This document shows positions 18,120 to 28,474 of a stretch of 64,000 nucleotides of DNA, in pieces; the first letter of the stretch is position 1, and each line of letters begins with the position of its first letter. The notes under the pieces were generated by a model. That model was given only the letters and a program-made list of their open reading frames with translations. It had not been told where the DNA came from and did no database searches. Made by a program: the position numbers and the translations under genes. Where the stretch lies: positions 3,508,120 to 3,572,119 of the forward strand of contig NZ_BMXQ01000001.1 of the NCBI RefSeq assembly GCF_014651835.1. Reading direction: 5' to 3'. This DNA comes from Pigmentiphaga litoralis (GTDB lineage: Bacteria > Pseudomonadota > Gammaproteobacteria > Burkholderiales > Burkholderiaceae_B).

Positions 18120-18413
18120 ATGGTCCGTCTGCTCATCCACGCCCCCACCCCGGCCGCCCTGGAACGCGGTCGCCGCAATCTGGCCAACCTGCTCAAGCTC
18201 GCGCCCGACGCGCAGGTCGAACTGGTCGTCAACGCAGGCGGTGTGGCTGCGGCGCTCGACACCCCGCATGTTCTCGACGCCCACCTTCGCGTCTGCCTCA
18301 ACACGCTGGCTGCGACTCAACGCACCGTTCCTGAAGGCATTGCCACCGTGCCGGCCGCCGTGCTGCACCTGGCAGAACGTCAGGCCGAAGGCTGGAGCTA
18401 CCTGCGCGCCTGA
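18120..18413 (+). CDS. DsrE-family protein
   Basis: A 97-residue protein of the DsrE/DsrF-like fold, usually small cytoplasmic sulfur-relay or unknown-function proteins. The strand LLIHAPTPAALERGRRNLANLL is followed by AQVELVVNAGGVAAAL. A single cysteine (HLRVCLNTLAA) is present at about the position of the sulfur-carrying cysteine of other members. The ATG at 18120 is chosen because the family fold begins right after it. Possible start of a short operon with DUF1840 and DUF924 genes. Confidence 0.75.
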   Translation: MVRLLIHAPTPAALERGRRNLANLLKLAPDAQVELVVNAGGVAAALDTPHVLDAHLRVCLNTLAATQRTVPEGIATVPAAVLHLAERQAEGWSYLRA

Positions 18414-18477
18414 GGCTGACCCCGGCCGATCTAGTCCGCCAGCCCGGCGCTCCATCATCAGGGGGAGGGCCGACGTT

Positions 18478-18524
18478 ACGGTTCGCGCAAACCGTTACCG
18501 GGGCTCACCCACGTTAGGTGGGTG
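18478..18524 (+). other. Two adjacent hairpins in the DUF1840 leader
   Basis: ACGGTT-cgcgca-AACCGT (18478-18495) is followed by the perfect 7-bp stem CACCCAC-gttag-GTGGGTG (18506-18524). Both lie in the 160-base leader before the DUF1840 gene. No T-tract follows, so a regulatory or stability role is more likely than termination. Confidence 0.5.
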
Positions 18525-18573
18525 TGCCTGTTACCGTCATAATGAATCCACCTACAACAACAAGGAGTCGTCC

Positions 18574-18897
18574 ATGATCATCACCTTTCGATCCAAGGCT
18601 GCCGGTGAAGTCATCATGCTTGGTGAGCATGCCAAACCGCTGCTGGAACTTGCGGGCAAGGCGGTCGGCGACACCCTGGAAAAGCGCGGCGTCTTTACGC
18701 CCGAGCAATTGCCCGACGCCATCGCCCGCATCGAACGCGCGCTGAACGCCGAAAAAGACCCGGACTTCGACGAGGACGACCCTGCCCAGGCCGCCCGCGC
18801 CGCGCAATATGTCGGCCTGCGCCAGCGCGCCTTCCCGCTGCTCGACCTGCTGCGCCGGTCGGAGCAGAAGAAGGTCAACGTCACCTGGGAGAGCTGA
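18574..18897 (+). CDS. DUF1840-domain protein
   Basis: A 107-residue cytoplasmic protein that matches DUF1840 over its whole length. It starts MIITFRSKAAGEVIML, has an acidic linker (EKDPDFDEDDPAQ) and ends in a basic helix with NVTWES. Function is unknown; members are common in betaproteobacteria. AAGGAG precedes the ATG. The DUF924 gene begins 6 bases after its stop, so the two are translationally linked. Confidence 0.88.
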   Translation: MIITFRSKAAGEVIMLGEHAKPLLELAGKAVGDTLEKRGVFTPEQLPDAIARIERALNAEKDPDFDEDDPAQAARAAQYVGLRQRAFPLLDLLRRSEQKKVNVTWES

Positions 18898-18903
18898 TCG
18901 TTC

Positions 18904-19488
18904 ATGGCGATGCATCCCTGGCAATCTGTCATTGATTTCTGGTTCCTGTCCAAGGACGATCCCGGCTACCTCAAGCCACGCCACGTCTGGTTTCAGAAGA
19001 ACCCCGCCCTGGACGCGCAGATGCGGGCGCGTTTCGAACGTTCGGTCCAGCGCGCCATTGCGGGTGACCTCGACACGTGGACTGCCGAGCTTGAAGGCGA
19101 ACTTGCGCTGATCGTGCTGCTGGATCAGTTCACCCGCAACATCTGGCGTGACACACCCGCGGCGTTTTCGGGTGACGCCAAGGCTTTGACCCACGCGCTT
19201 GGCCTGATCGACAGCGGCCAGTACCTGCGCCTGCCGCACGTGCAGCGCGAGTTCGTGTACCTGCCGTTGATGCACAGCGAAAACATTGACATCCAGGAGC
19301 GCGCCGTCGCGCTGTACACGACGCTGGCGCAGGAACACCCGGCGTCGCAGAATTCCCTGGACTTCGCGATCCGCCACCGCGACATCATCGCCAGGTTCGG
19401 CCGCTTCCCCCATCGCAATGCGGTGCTGGCGCGCGGAAGCACGTCGCAGGAACAGGCGTTTTTGAAGCAGCCCGGGTCGGGGTTTTGA
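18904..19488 (+). CDS. DUF924-family protein
   Basis: A 194-residue all-helical protein of the DUF924 family. Diagnostic stretches are WQSVIDFWF near the start, LIVLLDQFTRNIWRDTPAAF in the middle and PLMHSENIDIQE. The fold is TPR-like and the function is unknown. It closes the unit with DUF1840 and is followed by a strong bidirectional terminator shared with leuA. Confidence 0.9.
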   Translation: MAMHPWQSVIDFWFLSKDDPGYLKPRHVWFQKNPALDAQMRARFERSVQRAIAGDLDTWTAELEGELALIVLLDQFTRNIWRDTPAAFSGDAKALTHALGLIDSGQYLRLPHVQREFVYLPLMHSENIDIQERAVALYTTLAQEHPASQNSLDFAIRHRDIIARFGRFPHRNAVLARGSTSQEQAFLKQPGSGF

Positions 19489-19524
19489 GTCCGCGCATGT
19501 CGGCCTTGCCTGTTAGCTAAAGAC

Positions 19525-19566
19525 GAAAAAAAGCCTGCCGGATCCATGCGATCCGGCAGGCTTTTG
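19525..19566. terminator. Bidirectional rho-independent terminator
   Basis: GCCTGCCGGATC-catgc-GATCCGGCAGGC is a perfect 12-bp stem flanked by an A-run on the left and CTTTTG on the right. It ends both the DUF924 transcript (plus) and leuA (minus). Confidence 0.95.
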
Positions 19567-19603
19567 TATTCAACACGAGGCGGCGTGGCGCCCCGTCTCA
19601 CCC

Positions 19604-21295
19604 TCACACTTCGACGGGTTCGTCCGCGGTCTCTTCGTCGGCCGTGTCCGTGCTTTGCATGTGGCGGTTGACTGCGCTCAGCACCGCCTTGAAGCTGGCG
19701 GTGACGATGTCGTGGTCGATACCGACGCCAAAGCCCGTGGGCGATTCACCGATGCGCAATTCGACATAGCTGGCGGCCGACGCGTCGGCGCCGATGCCAA
19801 TCGAATGCTCGTGGTAATCCATCACGCGGATCGGCAGGTCGAGTGCATTCACGAAGGCGTCGATCGGGCCATTGCCGTTGCCGGACAAAGTGCGCGCCTG
19901 GCCTTCATAAATCACGTCGACATCGACACGAATGCCGTCATCGGTGCTCGCGATACGGTGACGCACGAACTTGTATGGCACGGCGATATCGAGGTACTCG
20001 CGGCGGAAGATCGCGTACACGTCGGTGGCCGTGACTTCGCGGCCGGTCTCGTCGGTCACGCGCTGAATCGCGCGGCTGTATTCGATCTGCAAGCGGCGCG
20101 GCAAGTCCAGCCCGTGTTCCTGCTGCAAGAGGTACGCCACGCCACCCTTGCCCGACTGGCTGTTCACGCGAATCACGGCGTCGTAGCTGCGGCCCACGTC
20201 GGCCGGGTCGATGGGCAAGTACGGCACGTCCCAGATCGTGTCGGGCTGGCGCTGTGCAAAGCCCTTCTTGATCGCGTCCTGGTGCGAACCCGAAAACGCC
20301 GTGAACACCAGGTCGCCCACATACGGATGGCGCGGGTGCACGGGCAACTGGTTGCAGTACTCGACGCAGCGGCGCACGTCATCGATATCCGAAAAGTCGA
20401 GGCCCGGATGCACGCCCTGGCTGTACAGGTTCAAGGCAAGGGTGACGAGGTCGACGTTGCCGGTGCGCTCGCCGTTGCCGAACAGGCAGCCTTCCACGCG
20501 GTCGGCGCCGGCCATCACGCCGAGTTCGGCGGCGGCCACGGCGGTGCCGCGGTCATTGTGCGGGTGCACGCTGAGCACGATGTGCTCGCGGCTGTTCAAG
20601 TTGCGGTGCATCCACTCGATCTGGTCCGCGTACACGTTGGGTGTCGCGCATTCGACGGTGGCGGGCAAATTGAAGATGATCTTGCGGCCCGGGCCCACGC
20701 CCCATTCGGCCGACACGGCATCGCACACCTCTTTCGCGAAATCGAGTTCGGCGGAGCTGAAGACTTCAGGCGAATACTGGTAGACCCATTCGGTTTCCGG
20801 ATGCTGCGCGGTCAATTCGCGGATCAGGCGCGTGCCGTCAAGGGCGATCTGCTTGACTTCGTCTTTGGACATGTTGAACACGATGCGGCGGAAGTCCGGC
20901 GCGATGGCGTTGTACATGTGGACGATGACGCGGCGGGCGCCGATGACGGACTCGATCGACCGACGGATCAGATCTTCGCGGGACTGCGTCAACACCTCGA
21001 CGGTCACATCATCAGGAATGCGGTTTTCGTCGACAAGCTTGCGGATGAAGTCGAAGTCGGTCTGCGATGCCGAAGGAAAGCCGACTTCGATTTCCTTGAA
21101 ACCGATATCGACGAGCTTTTCGAACAGACGCATCTTGCGTTCGGCGTTCATCGGCTCGATGAGCGACTGGTTGCCGTCGCGCAAGTCGGTGCTCATCCAG
21201 ATCGGCGGCGTCGTGATGCGCTTGTTGGGCCAGGTGCGTTCAGAAAAGTCGTACGCCGGGAAAGGGCGGTATTTCGCCTCTGGGTTCTTCAACAT
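19604..21295 (-). CDS. leuA: 2-isopropylmalate synthase (long form)
   Basis: A 563-residue enzyme that condenses acetyl-CoA with 2-oxoisovalerate in the first committed step of leucine synthesis. The HMGL-like barrel begins [13 protein letters not shown] with the metal-binding Asp. The metal-site histidines lie in [11 protein letters not shown], and [15 protein letters not shown] follows. The C-terminal LeuA dimer/allosteric domain from about residue 430 (leucine feedback) ends with [20 protein letters not shown]. The length fits the long actinobacterial/betaproteobacterial type. The ATG has AGGAGA upstream. A leader peptide rich in branched-chain codons precedes it. Confidence 0.96.
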   Translation of the reverse strand: MLKNPEAKYRPFPAYDFSERTWPNKRITTPPIWMSTDLRDGNQSLIEPMNAERKMRLFEKLVDIGFKEIEVGFPSASQTDFDFIRKLVDENRIPDDVTVEVLTQSREDLIRRSIESVIGARRVIVHMYNAIAPDFRRIVFNMSKDEVKQIALDGTRLIRELTAQHPETEWVYQYSPEVFSSAELDFAKEVCDAVSAEWGVGPGRKIIFNLPATVECATPNVYADQIEWMHRNLNSREHIVLSVHPHNDRGTAVAAAELGVMAGADRVEGCLFGNGERTGNVDLVTLALNLYSQGVHPGLDFSDIDDVRRCVEYCNQLPVHPRHPYVGDLVFTAFSGSHQDAIKKGFAQRQPDTIWDVPYLPIDPADVGRSYDAVIRVNSQSGKGGVAYLLQQEHGLDLPRRLQIEYSRAIQRVTDETGREVTATDVYAIFRREYLDIAVPYKFVRHRIASTDDGIRVDVDVIYEGQARTLSGNGNGPIDAFVNALDLPIRVMDYHEHSIGIGADASAASYVELRIGESPTGFGVGIDHDIVTASFKAVLSAVNRHMQSTDTADEETADEPVEV

Positions 21296-21461
21296 GTAAG
21301 TCTCCTGCTAGGGGTGCGATCGGCTGGCGCTAGGTGCAGCTGAGTCGCTGGCTGTCTGATCGGGTAGACCGAGCGGTTAAACCGGGAACGGTTAGACCGA
21401 GAGCGTGGCCGGGGGCTGCCGAACTACCACGGGACACTAGGCCCGGCAGCCGGTCGGTAGT
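21296..21461 (-). promoter_or_regulatory. leuA leader with mutually exclusive pairings
   Basis: On the minus strand the CTA codons of the leader peptide supply ACTACC (21456-21461), which can pair with GGTAGT (21423-21428). The next segment GGCTGCCG (21444-21451) can pair with CGGCAGCC (21414-21421). The two stems cross, so they exclude each other or form a pseudoknot. Three imperfect CGGTTA/GACCG units follow (about 21361-21403). No T-run was found. The leuA ribosome site AGGAGA is complementary to TCTCCT inside the leader frame. Confidence 0.6.
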
Positions 21462-21526
21462 AGCAGCGAGGAGATCAGGGCGATCGAGACGACGGCCGAC
21501 ACGCGAATCGCACGGGCAGCCGCCAT
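21437..21526 (-). CDS. Candidate branched-chain amino-acid leader peptide of leuA
   Basis: A 29-codon frame beginning MAAARAIRVSAVVS, continuing IALISSLLL and ending PTGCRA. It holds two adjacent Val codons, Ile and Leu codons, then Leu-Leu-Leu written CTG CTA CTA. CTA is very rare in GC-rich genomes of this kind, and tandem CTA codons are the control codons of enterobacterial leuL. Size and order recall E. coli LeuL (28 residues) and IlvL, which also ends hydrophobic-Pro-x-Gly/Cys. An in-frame ATG at 21583 would give 48 residues. No clear ribosome site is seen for either start. Confidence 0.65.
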   Translation of the reverse strand: MAAARAIRVSAVVSIALISSLLLPTGCRA

Positions 21527-21692
21527 CGACGCTGGGCAGCGTGCGGCGGAAATGCTCGAGATGGCGTGACAGGCGTGGGCCATGATGCGATTCGGAAGGG
21601 ATGCTTTCTTGAGTGGTCCACCGCGCCAGGCGCAGCAGACAAGTCGTTAGTCAAACATAAATCCGGCCAAACTGCAAACCTGCGTGGGCCGC

Positions 21693-22778
21693 TTACGACG
21701 CCAACGGGTTGCTGCACAGGCCGACCAGCAGCTTTCGCCAGGCAGGCAGTTCGGGGTTGCCCGGCTTGCGCGCGCCGAACATCTGCACGATCAGGTCGCC
21801 AGTGGCGGCGTACACCTCGACCGACGTCACCCAGCCGTCCACCGTGGGCTTGTTGACGACCCAGGTCGACGTGATCGCGGTGGTGTTCAGGTGCAGGTTG
21901 AAGCGGGGATCGAGCACGTTGAACCACGGCCCCGTTCGCAGCAGCTTGTGAACCGGGCCGGTGTGGATCTGCACGATGCCCTTGTTGCTGACGAACACCA
22001 TGACAGGCAACCCGCTTTCGGCTGCGCGGGTCAGTACGGTTTCCGCCGTATCCAGCGGCACTTGCTGGGCCAGATCGGTGCCTGCCGCGCGCAGGGCGCC
22101 CAGGCGGGTTGCCTTGAACTTGCGCAGCATGGGGAAGAAGTCGTGCGTGTCTTTCAGGGACTGCCATGCGGCACGCAAACCCTGCGGATCGTTGACGTTG
22201 TCAACGTTGCGGGTGACATCGTTGCTTTGCTCAACGTTGACAGCCGCAACCACCGGCTCGACGTCCGGCCATGCTGGCGCCGACGTGGCGAACCTGGCCA
22301 CCAGTGCGTCATAGGCGGCGGCATCGGTGGCATCGGTCACGTACACCTTGTGCACCGCCATTCCGTGGCGATCAAAGAATTGCAGGCTGCGGCGGCCGTT
22401 TTCCGTCACCGCAAAAGTCGTGCGCCAGCTATCGAAAAACACGCGCAGGTCGATGTCCGGACCGAGCACCAGACCGACATGTCCATGGCCCAGCTGAATG
22501 TCTTCATACCGGCCGTGGCGTTCATGCACGCAGGCATCGTTGCGCGACAGGGCCATCACTTCGCCCAGCGATCCCAGTTCTTGAAAGATGTCCTTGGGCG
22601 CACCGGCAAGCGGCATGACCGACAGGCCACCACACTCGGCCGCCACCAACTCCGCTTCCGACACGCCCAGGCGCATGGCGCGGTCCCGCGCACGCAGCTT
22701 CGGCTCGGCCGCCGCCAGCGCATCGTGGCGAGCGCGCAGTTCGTCGCGGCGGGAAGAGAAGGTGGAGGTGATGTCCAT
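21693..22778 (-). CDS. Hemin-degrading factor (HemS/HmuS/ChuS family)
   Basis: A 361-residue protein with two tandem HemS domains. Family segments include GEVMALSRNDACVHERHGRY in the first half, where the His of ERHG is close to the expected heme region, and GIVQIHTGPVHKLLRTGPWF in the second half, which carries the proposed heme-axial His. It binds or degrades heme taken up from the host or environment. No heme receptor or ABC heme importer (hmuRTUV) is adjacent, so it is an orphan. It is transcribed toward leuA. Confidence 0.88.
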   Translation of the reverse strand: MDITSTFSSRRDELRARHDALAAAEPKLRARDRAMRLGVSEAELVAAECGGLSVMPLAGAPKDIFQELGSLGEVMALSRNDACVHERHGRYEDIQLGHGHVGLVLGPDIDLRVFFDSWRTTFAVTENGRRSLQFFDRHGMAVHKVYVTDATDAAAYDALVARFATSAPAWPDVEPVVAAVNVEQSNDVTRNVDNVNDPQGLRAAWQSLKDTHDFFPMLRKFKATRLGALRAAGTDLAQQVPLDTAETVLTRAAESGLPVMVFVSNKGIVQIHTGPVHKLLRTGPWFNVLDPRFNLHLNTTAITSTWVVNKPTVDGWVTSVEVYAATGDLIVQMFGARKPGNPELPAWRKLLVGLCSNPLAS

Positions 22779-22926
22779 GGAAGTCCGGAAGGAAAGGAAA
22801 ATGCGGGAAATTCCGAGCCGCGCCCTGGGCCAGGAACCGGAACGCTCATTCTAGCGGGCCGGGTCGTTCTCAAGCGCGGACAGTCGCTTGGCCGCGCGAC
22901 ACTGCTGCCGCTGGACGATTCATCCC

Positions 22927-24153
22927 CTACCCCGCGGCCGGCGCCGCCACTTCCCGCTCGCGGAACCACCACCCGAGCACGCACCAGGCCGCGCCGCTCA
23001 CCACCACGCCCGCGGCCAGCGCCACGGCCAGCTTCAGCGCGCTGCCATACACCAGTGGCACGAACCAGCCGCTGACGGCCGAGAAGAACACCATCTGGAT
23101 GAAGCCAAGCACCGATGCCGCCGTGCCTGCCAGTTCGGGAATGCGGCGCAGGATGCGCAAGGTCATGCTGGGGATCGCGATCGACAGGCCAAACGAAAAC
23201 AAGCCCAGCGGCACGACGGCCCAGGGCACGCTGGGCACGTCGGCCAGCGCGGTGTACGTCACGTTGATCAGGCAGCTCAGCCCCATCATCGCGTAGGCCA
23301 GGCCGATCATGCCTGACGCCGACCAGCGCGACGCCATGCGCGCGGCCAGGAAGGACCCGCTCATCATGCCAACTACCAACGGAATGAACAGGTAGGCAAA
23401 CGCCGTCTCGGGCAGACGCAGCACCTGCGTCACGAAGTCGGGCGCCGCGCCGATCAGGAACGCAAAGCCCGCGAACAAGGTGCCGAAGGCGATGGCCATG
23501 GCGACGAACTGGCGATCTTTCAGTACACGTCCGTAATTGCGCAGCAGGACCCTCACCGCAAAACGCTGGCGCCGCGCGGGCGGCAAGGTTTCCGGCAGAC
23601 GCCATGCGCACAAGGCTGCACTGAGCGCGGCCAGGATCGCAAGCATGACAAAGATGCCGCGCCATCCGGAGTGCGACGCCACATACCCGCCAATGATGGG
23701 CGCGAACGCGGGCGACACGCCGAACACCATGATGATGTACGACATGGTCTTTTGCGCGGTCGCGCCTTCATAACAATCGTTGACGATGGCCTGCCCCACC
23801 ACCATGCCGGCGCCGGCCGACAGGCCTTGCAGCACGCGCCCGGTCAGCAGCCAGTTGAAGTCCAGCCCGATGGCCGCGATGACCGATCCGGCGGCGTACA
23901 CCAGCAGCGACGTCAGGATGACGCGGCGGCGGCCGAAGGAATCGGACAAGGTGCCATGCATCAGGGTCATGAAGGCATAGGCCACCATGTACATGCCCAG
24001 CGTCAGATGCACGACTTCGGCCGGCAGCCGAAAGTCGCGGCCGATGGCGCCAAAGGCAGGCAAGTAGGCGTCGATCGACATGGGACCCAGACAGGCGAGC
24101 GCGCCCAGGATCAGAACCATGACGGGATAACGGGGAAGCGCAGCGTGGGGCAA
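22927..24153 (-). CDS. Bcr/CflA-family drug-resistance MFS transporter
   Basis: About 408 residues with 12 transmembrane segments. The first helix reads LACLGPMSIDAYLPAF, the family hallmark, and the MFS loop 2-3 motif is GTLSDSFGRRRV. Proton-driven efflux of chloramphenicol/bicyclomycin-type compounds or small metabolites is likely. The TTG at 24153 is chosen because AAAGG lies nine bases upstream and it supplies the short cytoplasmic N-terminus expected before helix 1. The next ATG (24120) has no ribosome site and would start inside the helix. It is divergent from modA. Confidence 0.85.
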   Translation of the reverse strand: MPHAALPRYPVMVLILGALACLGPMSIDAYLPAFGAIGRDFRLPAEVVHLTLGMYMVAYAFMTLMHGTLSDSFGRRRVILTSLLVYAAGSVIAAIGLDFNWLLTGRVLQGLSAGAGMVVGQAIVNDCYEGATAQKTMSYIIMVFGVSPAFAPIIGGYVASHSGWRGIFVMLAILAALSAALCAWRLPETLPPARRQRFAVRVLLRNYGRVLKDRQFVAMAIAFGTLFAGFAFLIGAAPDFVTQVLRLPETAFAYLFIPLVVGMMSGSFLAARMASRWSASGMIGLAYAMMGLSCLINVTYTALADVPSVPWAVVPLGLFSFGLSIAIPSMTLRILRRIPELAGTAASVLGFIQMVFFSAVSGWFVPLVYGSALKLAVALAAGVVVSGAAWCVLGWWFREREVAAPAAG

Positions 24154-24335
24154 GACGGCAAGCCTTTGAAGACGGGAACGGCGGAACGGGAAGGGCAAAA
24201 GCGCAGCGGTGTCGCTGGTTCGTGCGGGGCGGTTATTGCGGACACGGCCCCTTGCCGGGAAGCTGCCCCGGCCAGCAGGTGGCCAACGCGCTCCGGCACA
24301 CATGAGCCACCGGCAAGTGTATCGGATCGGTGTGA

Positions 24336-25193
<858 letters not shown>

Positions 25194-25205
25194 GCACGTA
25201 TCCGC

Positions 25206-25886
25206 ATGCCCCTTGACGCGTCCGACCTGTCCGCCATCTGGCTGACGATCCAGCTGGCCGGCCTGACCACGCTGTTGCTGCTGCTGGTTGGCACGCCGAT
25301 CGCCTGGTGGCTGTCGCGCACGCAGTCGGCGTGGAAGGGGCCGGTCGGCGCCATCGTGGCGCTGCCCCTGGTGCTGCCGCCCACCGTGATCGGCTTCTAT
25401 CTGCTGGTGGTGATGGGACCGAATGGCCCGCTCGGGCAACTCACGCAGCAGCTTGGGCTGGGCACGCTGTCGTTCAGTTTTGCAGGGTTGGTGGTGGGGT
25501 CGGTGTTCTATTCGTTGCCGTTCGTGGTGCAGCCTTTGCAGAACGCGTTCGAGGCAATCGGCTCGCGTCCGCTTGAAGCGGCCGCCACCTTGCGGGCAAG
25601 CCCGTGGGACACCTTCCTGACCATCGTGCTGCCCCTGGCGCGGCCGGGTTTCATCACCGCAGCCATTCTGGGTTTTGCGCATACGGTGGGGGAATTCGGC
25701 GTGGTGCTGATGATAGGCGGCAACATCCCGGGCAAGACACGCGTGGTCTCGACGCAGATCTACTCGCACGTTGAAGCAATGGAATACGCGCAGGCGCATT
25801 GGCTGGCGGGCGGCATGCTGCTGTTTTCGTTCGCGATCCTGCTGTGGCTGTACGCGCGCCGGCGGCATACGCCGTTCCATCCATGA
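25206..25886 (+). CDS. modB: Molybdate ABC transporter permease ModB
   Basis: A 226-residue inner-membrane permease with five or six hydrophobic segments. The starting [20 protein letters not shown] and the coupling loop [19 protein letters not shown] are typical of ModB. The terminal [20 protein letters not shown] motif is diagnostic. It begins 12 bases after modA and overlaps modC by four bases (ATGA). Confidence 0.95.
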   Translation: MPLDASDLSAIWLTIQLAGLTTLLLLLVGTPIAWWLSRTQSAWKGPVGAIVALPLVLPPTVIGFYLLVVMGPNGPLGQLTQQLGLGTLSFSFAGLVVGSVFYSLPFVVQPLQNAFEAIGSRPLEAAATLRASPWDTFLTIVLPLARPGFITAAILGFAHTVGEFGVVLMIGGNIPGKTRVVSTQIYSHVEAMEYAQAHWLAGGMLLFSFAILLWLYARRRHTPFHP

Positions 25887-26980
25887 CCGGCGACGCATCT
25901 TCCATCGACGCGGGCTTCCACTTGGCCTACGACGGCTTCACGCTGGACGTGGACCTTGCCTTGCCAGGCCGCGGGGTGACCGCCCTGTTCGGGCCATCGG
26001 GGTCGGGCAAGACAACCGTGCTGCGTTGCCTGGCCGGCCTGGAAGCCCCGGCGCGCGGCCATCTGCGGGTCGCGGGCGAGACCTGGCTCGACACGACGCG
26101 CGGTTTGAACATGCCCACGCATCGCCGCCCTATCGGGTACGTCTTCCAGGAAGCCAGTCTGTTTCCGCATCTGAATGTGCGCGCCAACCTGGCTTTCGGC
26201 TTGAAGCGGATTGCCCCGGCGCAGCGCCGCGTGCAGCTGGATGACGCGGCGGCCATGCTCGGCATCGGGCACCTGCTGGACCGCATGCCGGCGCGTTTGT
26301 CGGGCGGTGAACGCCAGCGTGTGGGCATCGCGCGCGCCCTGCTGACCAGTCCGCGTCTGCTGTTGATGGACGAACCCCTGGCGGCGCTCGACACGCAGCG
26401 CAAGCAGGAAATCCTGCCCTACCTGCAACGGCTGCATGACGAGCTGGACATACCGGTCGTGTACGTCACGCACTCGCCGGATGAAGTCGCGCGGCTGGCC
26501 GATCACCTGGTGCTGCTGAAAGACGGCCACGTGGTCGCCAGCGGCCCCATCAACGATCTGCTGTCGCGGGTCGACTTGCCCCCGGCGATGGGTGATGACG
26601 CGTCGGTGGTGGTCGACGGCGTGGTCACGGCCTACGACCCGGCCTATCAGCTGGTCACCATGACCTTGCCTGGCAGTGCGTCGACCTTCCGGATGGTGCG
26701 CCCGCCGATGGCAATCGGGCAACGGGCGCGGCTGGTCGTAATGGCGCGCGACGTCAGCCTCGCGCTCACCCCGCAGCAGGACGGCAGCATGCTGAACATC
26801 CTGCCGGTGACGGTGGCCGAGATCGCGCCGGGCGCCACGACGGCGCAGCGGCTGTTGCGGCTGGATGCGGACGGCACGCCGCTGCTGGCGCGGATCACGC
26901 AGTATTCGTGCGATCGGTTGGCTCTGGCGCCCGGCATGCGGGCGTGGGCGCAGATCAAGGCGGTGTCGCTGCTGGCGTGA
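25883..26980 (+). CDS. modC: Molybdate ABC transporter ATP-binding protein ModC
   Basis: A 365-residue ATPase: Walker [11 protein letters not shown], signature [15 protein letters not shown], Walker [13 protein letters not shown]. The C-terminal half (from about residue 290) is a TOBE/Mop domain that binds molybdate and allows trans-inhibition of uptake. The start at 25883 overlaps the modB stop as ATGA. It converges with the short modE gene, leaving only 12 bases between the stops. Confidence 0.95.
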   Translation: MTGDASSIDAGFHLAYDGFTLDVDLALPGRGVTALFGPSGSGKTTVLRCLAGLEAPARGHLRVAGETWLDTTRGLNMPTHRRPIGYVFQEASLFPHLNVRANLAFGLKRIAPAQRRVQLDDAAAMLGIGHLLDRMPARLSGGERQRVGIARALLTSPRLLLMDEPLAALDTQRKQEILPYLQRLHDELDIPVVYVTHSPDEVARLADHLVLLKDGHVVASGPINDLLSRVDLPPAMGDDASVVVDGVVTAYDPAYQLVTMTLPGSASTFRMVRPPMAIGQRARLVVMARDVSLALTPQQDGSMLNILPVTVAEIAPGATTAQRLLRLDADGTPLLARITQYSCDRLALAPGMRAWAQIKAVSLLA

Positions 26981-26992
26981 TCAGGAGCCCGA

Positions 26993-27385
26993 TCAGGGCT
27001 TGAACAGATCGGCCAGTGTGCGGATTTCGTTCTGCGCGGCGGCGTACGAGCGGGCTTCGATCTCTCGATACAGCGCAATCAAGGCCGCACCCGAGGGCGT
27101 GACCACACTGCGCCCGCCCGCCTTGCCGCCATGCTCTGACGTGGTGGCCGGCGTCTTCAAGGACAGGTTCGTTTCTTCGACCAGCATCCATGCGCGCCGG
27201 TACGACATGTTCAGGCTGCGGGCGGCAGCGGAAATCGAACCGTGTTCGGCAATGGCTTCGAGCAAGGCGATCTTGCCCGGTCCAAGTGCGACGGTGTCGC
27301 CCTTGCGCACACGCATGCGAAAGCGCACGTCGACCGGAAGGTCGTCAGGATCAGTGGCAGGAAGGCAAGCAGGAAGATCGGACAT
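26993..27385 (-). CDS. Short ModE-type winged-helix regulator without molybdate-binding domain
   Basis: A 130-residue protein matching only the N-terminal DNA-binding half of ModE (LLEAIAEHGSISAAARSLNM then SYRRAWMLVEE, and GGKAGGRSVVTPSGAAL). Full-length ModE has a C-terminal pair of Mop/TOBE modules that bind molybdate; none is present here. It may sense metal through a partner, or repress constitutively. Convergent with modC and downstream of the CoxG-like gene on its strand. ATG at 27385 is preferred over an in-frame TTG two codons earlier. Confidence 0.85.
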   Translation of the reverse strand: MSDLPACLPATDPDDLPVDVRFRMRVRKGDTVALGPGKIALLEAIAEHGSISAAARSLNMSYRRAWMLVEETNLSLKTPATTSEHGGKAGGRSVVTPSGAALIALYREIEARSYAAAQNEIRTLADLFKP

Positions 27386-27463
27386 CGGCAAGAACTCGAA
27401 AGAACGAGCCGATGTTACCCGAGCCGACCCGTGCGCGCCGGCCCGGTGGCTGACGTGAAGCCC

Positions 27464-28474
27464 CTACTTCAACACATCGGTCAGCCAGGCAGCGCAGTCA
27501 CGCGACCCTTCGATCGGCCAGTCCACGTTGACGGTCGTGTCCCCCCGACGCAGTTCAACGTGGATGAACGGGCCACCTGCAACCGCGCCCGACGATGCCG
27601 CCGCCGCATTCTTGCCACGCAGCAGCCGTGTCCACCAGTTGCCATCGTCAACGACCGCGCGGGAAGCCTGCTGGCCATCAACCGTGGCGCGCAGTGTGGC
27701 CGCGGTGGCGGACTGCGGCGGGACCGTGGACGATGTCGCGGATGCCGAAGCGGCGGCAGCCGCTGACGACCGCGAGGCCGCGCCGGTGGCGGCCTGCCCT
27801 GCCGCCATGGCCGACTCGGCCGGCACCCCATGCCCGGCCACCTGCTGCGTGGGCGCGGGGCGGGGCGCGGGCGCAGACCCGTCTTCCGATGCCACGGTCG
27901 TTGCCGTATCCGCCGCACCGACAGCGGCGGACGTCGCATCGGCCGGTGTGCCCAATGCCTTGGCAGGCGCAGCCTTCACCTGCGAAGGCGTCGCCGCGCC
28001 ACCCGACACCACGCTCTCCGGCCCGGCCACGCCATTCAGGCGGTTCACCAGATTCTGGCCGAACTCGTCCCACATGCGATCGGCCTTGGTCTTCATGACG
28101 CTCAGGCCGAACGAGCCCAGACGGCCCAGCACATCGACCTTGACCTTGATGCGCAGTTCCGTCTTGCCGTCATCCAGCGGGGTCAGGAAGATCTCGCTTT
28201 GCTGCTTGAGCGAGCTGGCCACCGACGCGTCTTCGCCCGTGCCTTCGGTGCGTAAATAGTGCGGCGCGCGTTGCTCGACGATCTTCGTGTTCAGCTTGAA
28301 CTTCGCGCTGATGAAGCTGATCTTGACGTGGATCACCGCGATGTATTCGACATCGCTCACCACCTGGATCGACTTCATGCCGGGCACGCAGCCGCCCATC
28401 ACATTCGGGTCCAGCAGCATGCTCCAGACGCGGTCTGCCGGCGCATCCACCACCAATACTTTTTCAATTTCCAC
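27464..28474 (-). CDS. CoxG-like SRPBCC protein with a long low-complexity linker
   Basis: A 336-residue protein. Residues 1-150 are a CoxG/SRPBCC domain ([20 protein letters not shown], then [10 protein letters not shown], typical of CO-dehydrogenase subunit G). An Ala/Pro/Thr-rich linker covers about residues 160-270. A short distinct C-terminal module ends [20 protein letters not shown]. CoxG is needed to recruit or mature molybdenum hydroxylases at the membrane. The start is a GTG overlapping the end of the 2Fe-2S subunit gene by 11 bases. Last gene of the operon. The C-terminal module is not recognised. Confidence 0.8.
   Translation of the reverse strand: MEIEKVLVVDAPADRVWSMLLDPNVMGGCVPGMKSIQVVSDVEYIAVIHVKISFISAKFKLNTKIVEQRAPHYLRTEGTGEDASVASSLKQQSEIFLTPLDDGKTELRIKVKVDVLGRLGSFGLSVMKTKADRMWDEFGQNLVNRLNGVAGPESVVSGGAATPSQVKAAPAKALGTPADATSAAVGAADTATTVASEDGSAPAPRPAPTQQVAGHGVPAESAMAAGQAATGAASRSSAAAAASASATSSTVPPQSATAATLRATVDGQQASRAVVDDGNWWTRLLRGKNAAAASSGAVAGGPFIHVELRRGDTTVNVDWPIEGSRDCAAWLTDVLK

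Noticed and set aside
19655-21343. A 562-codon plus-strand frame
   Set aside because: Antisense to leuA across its whole length, with no recognisable domain.
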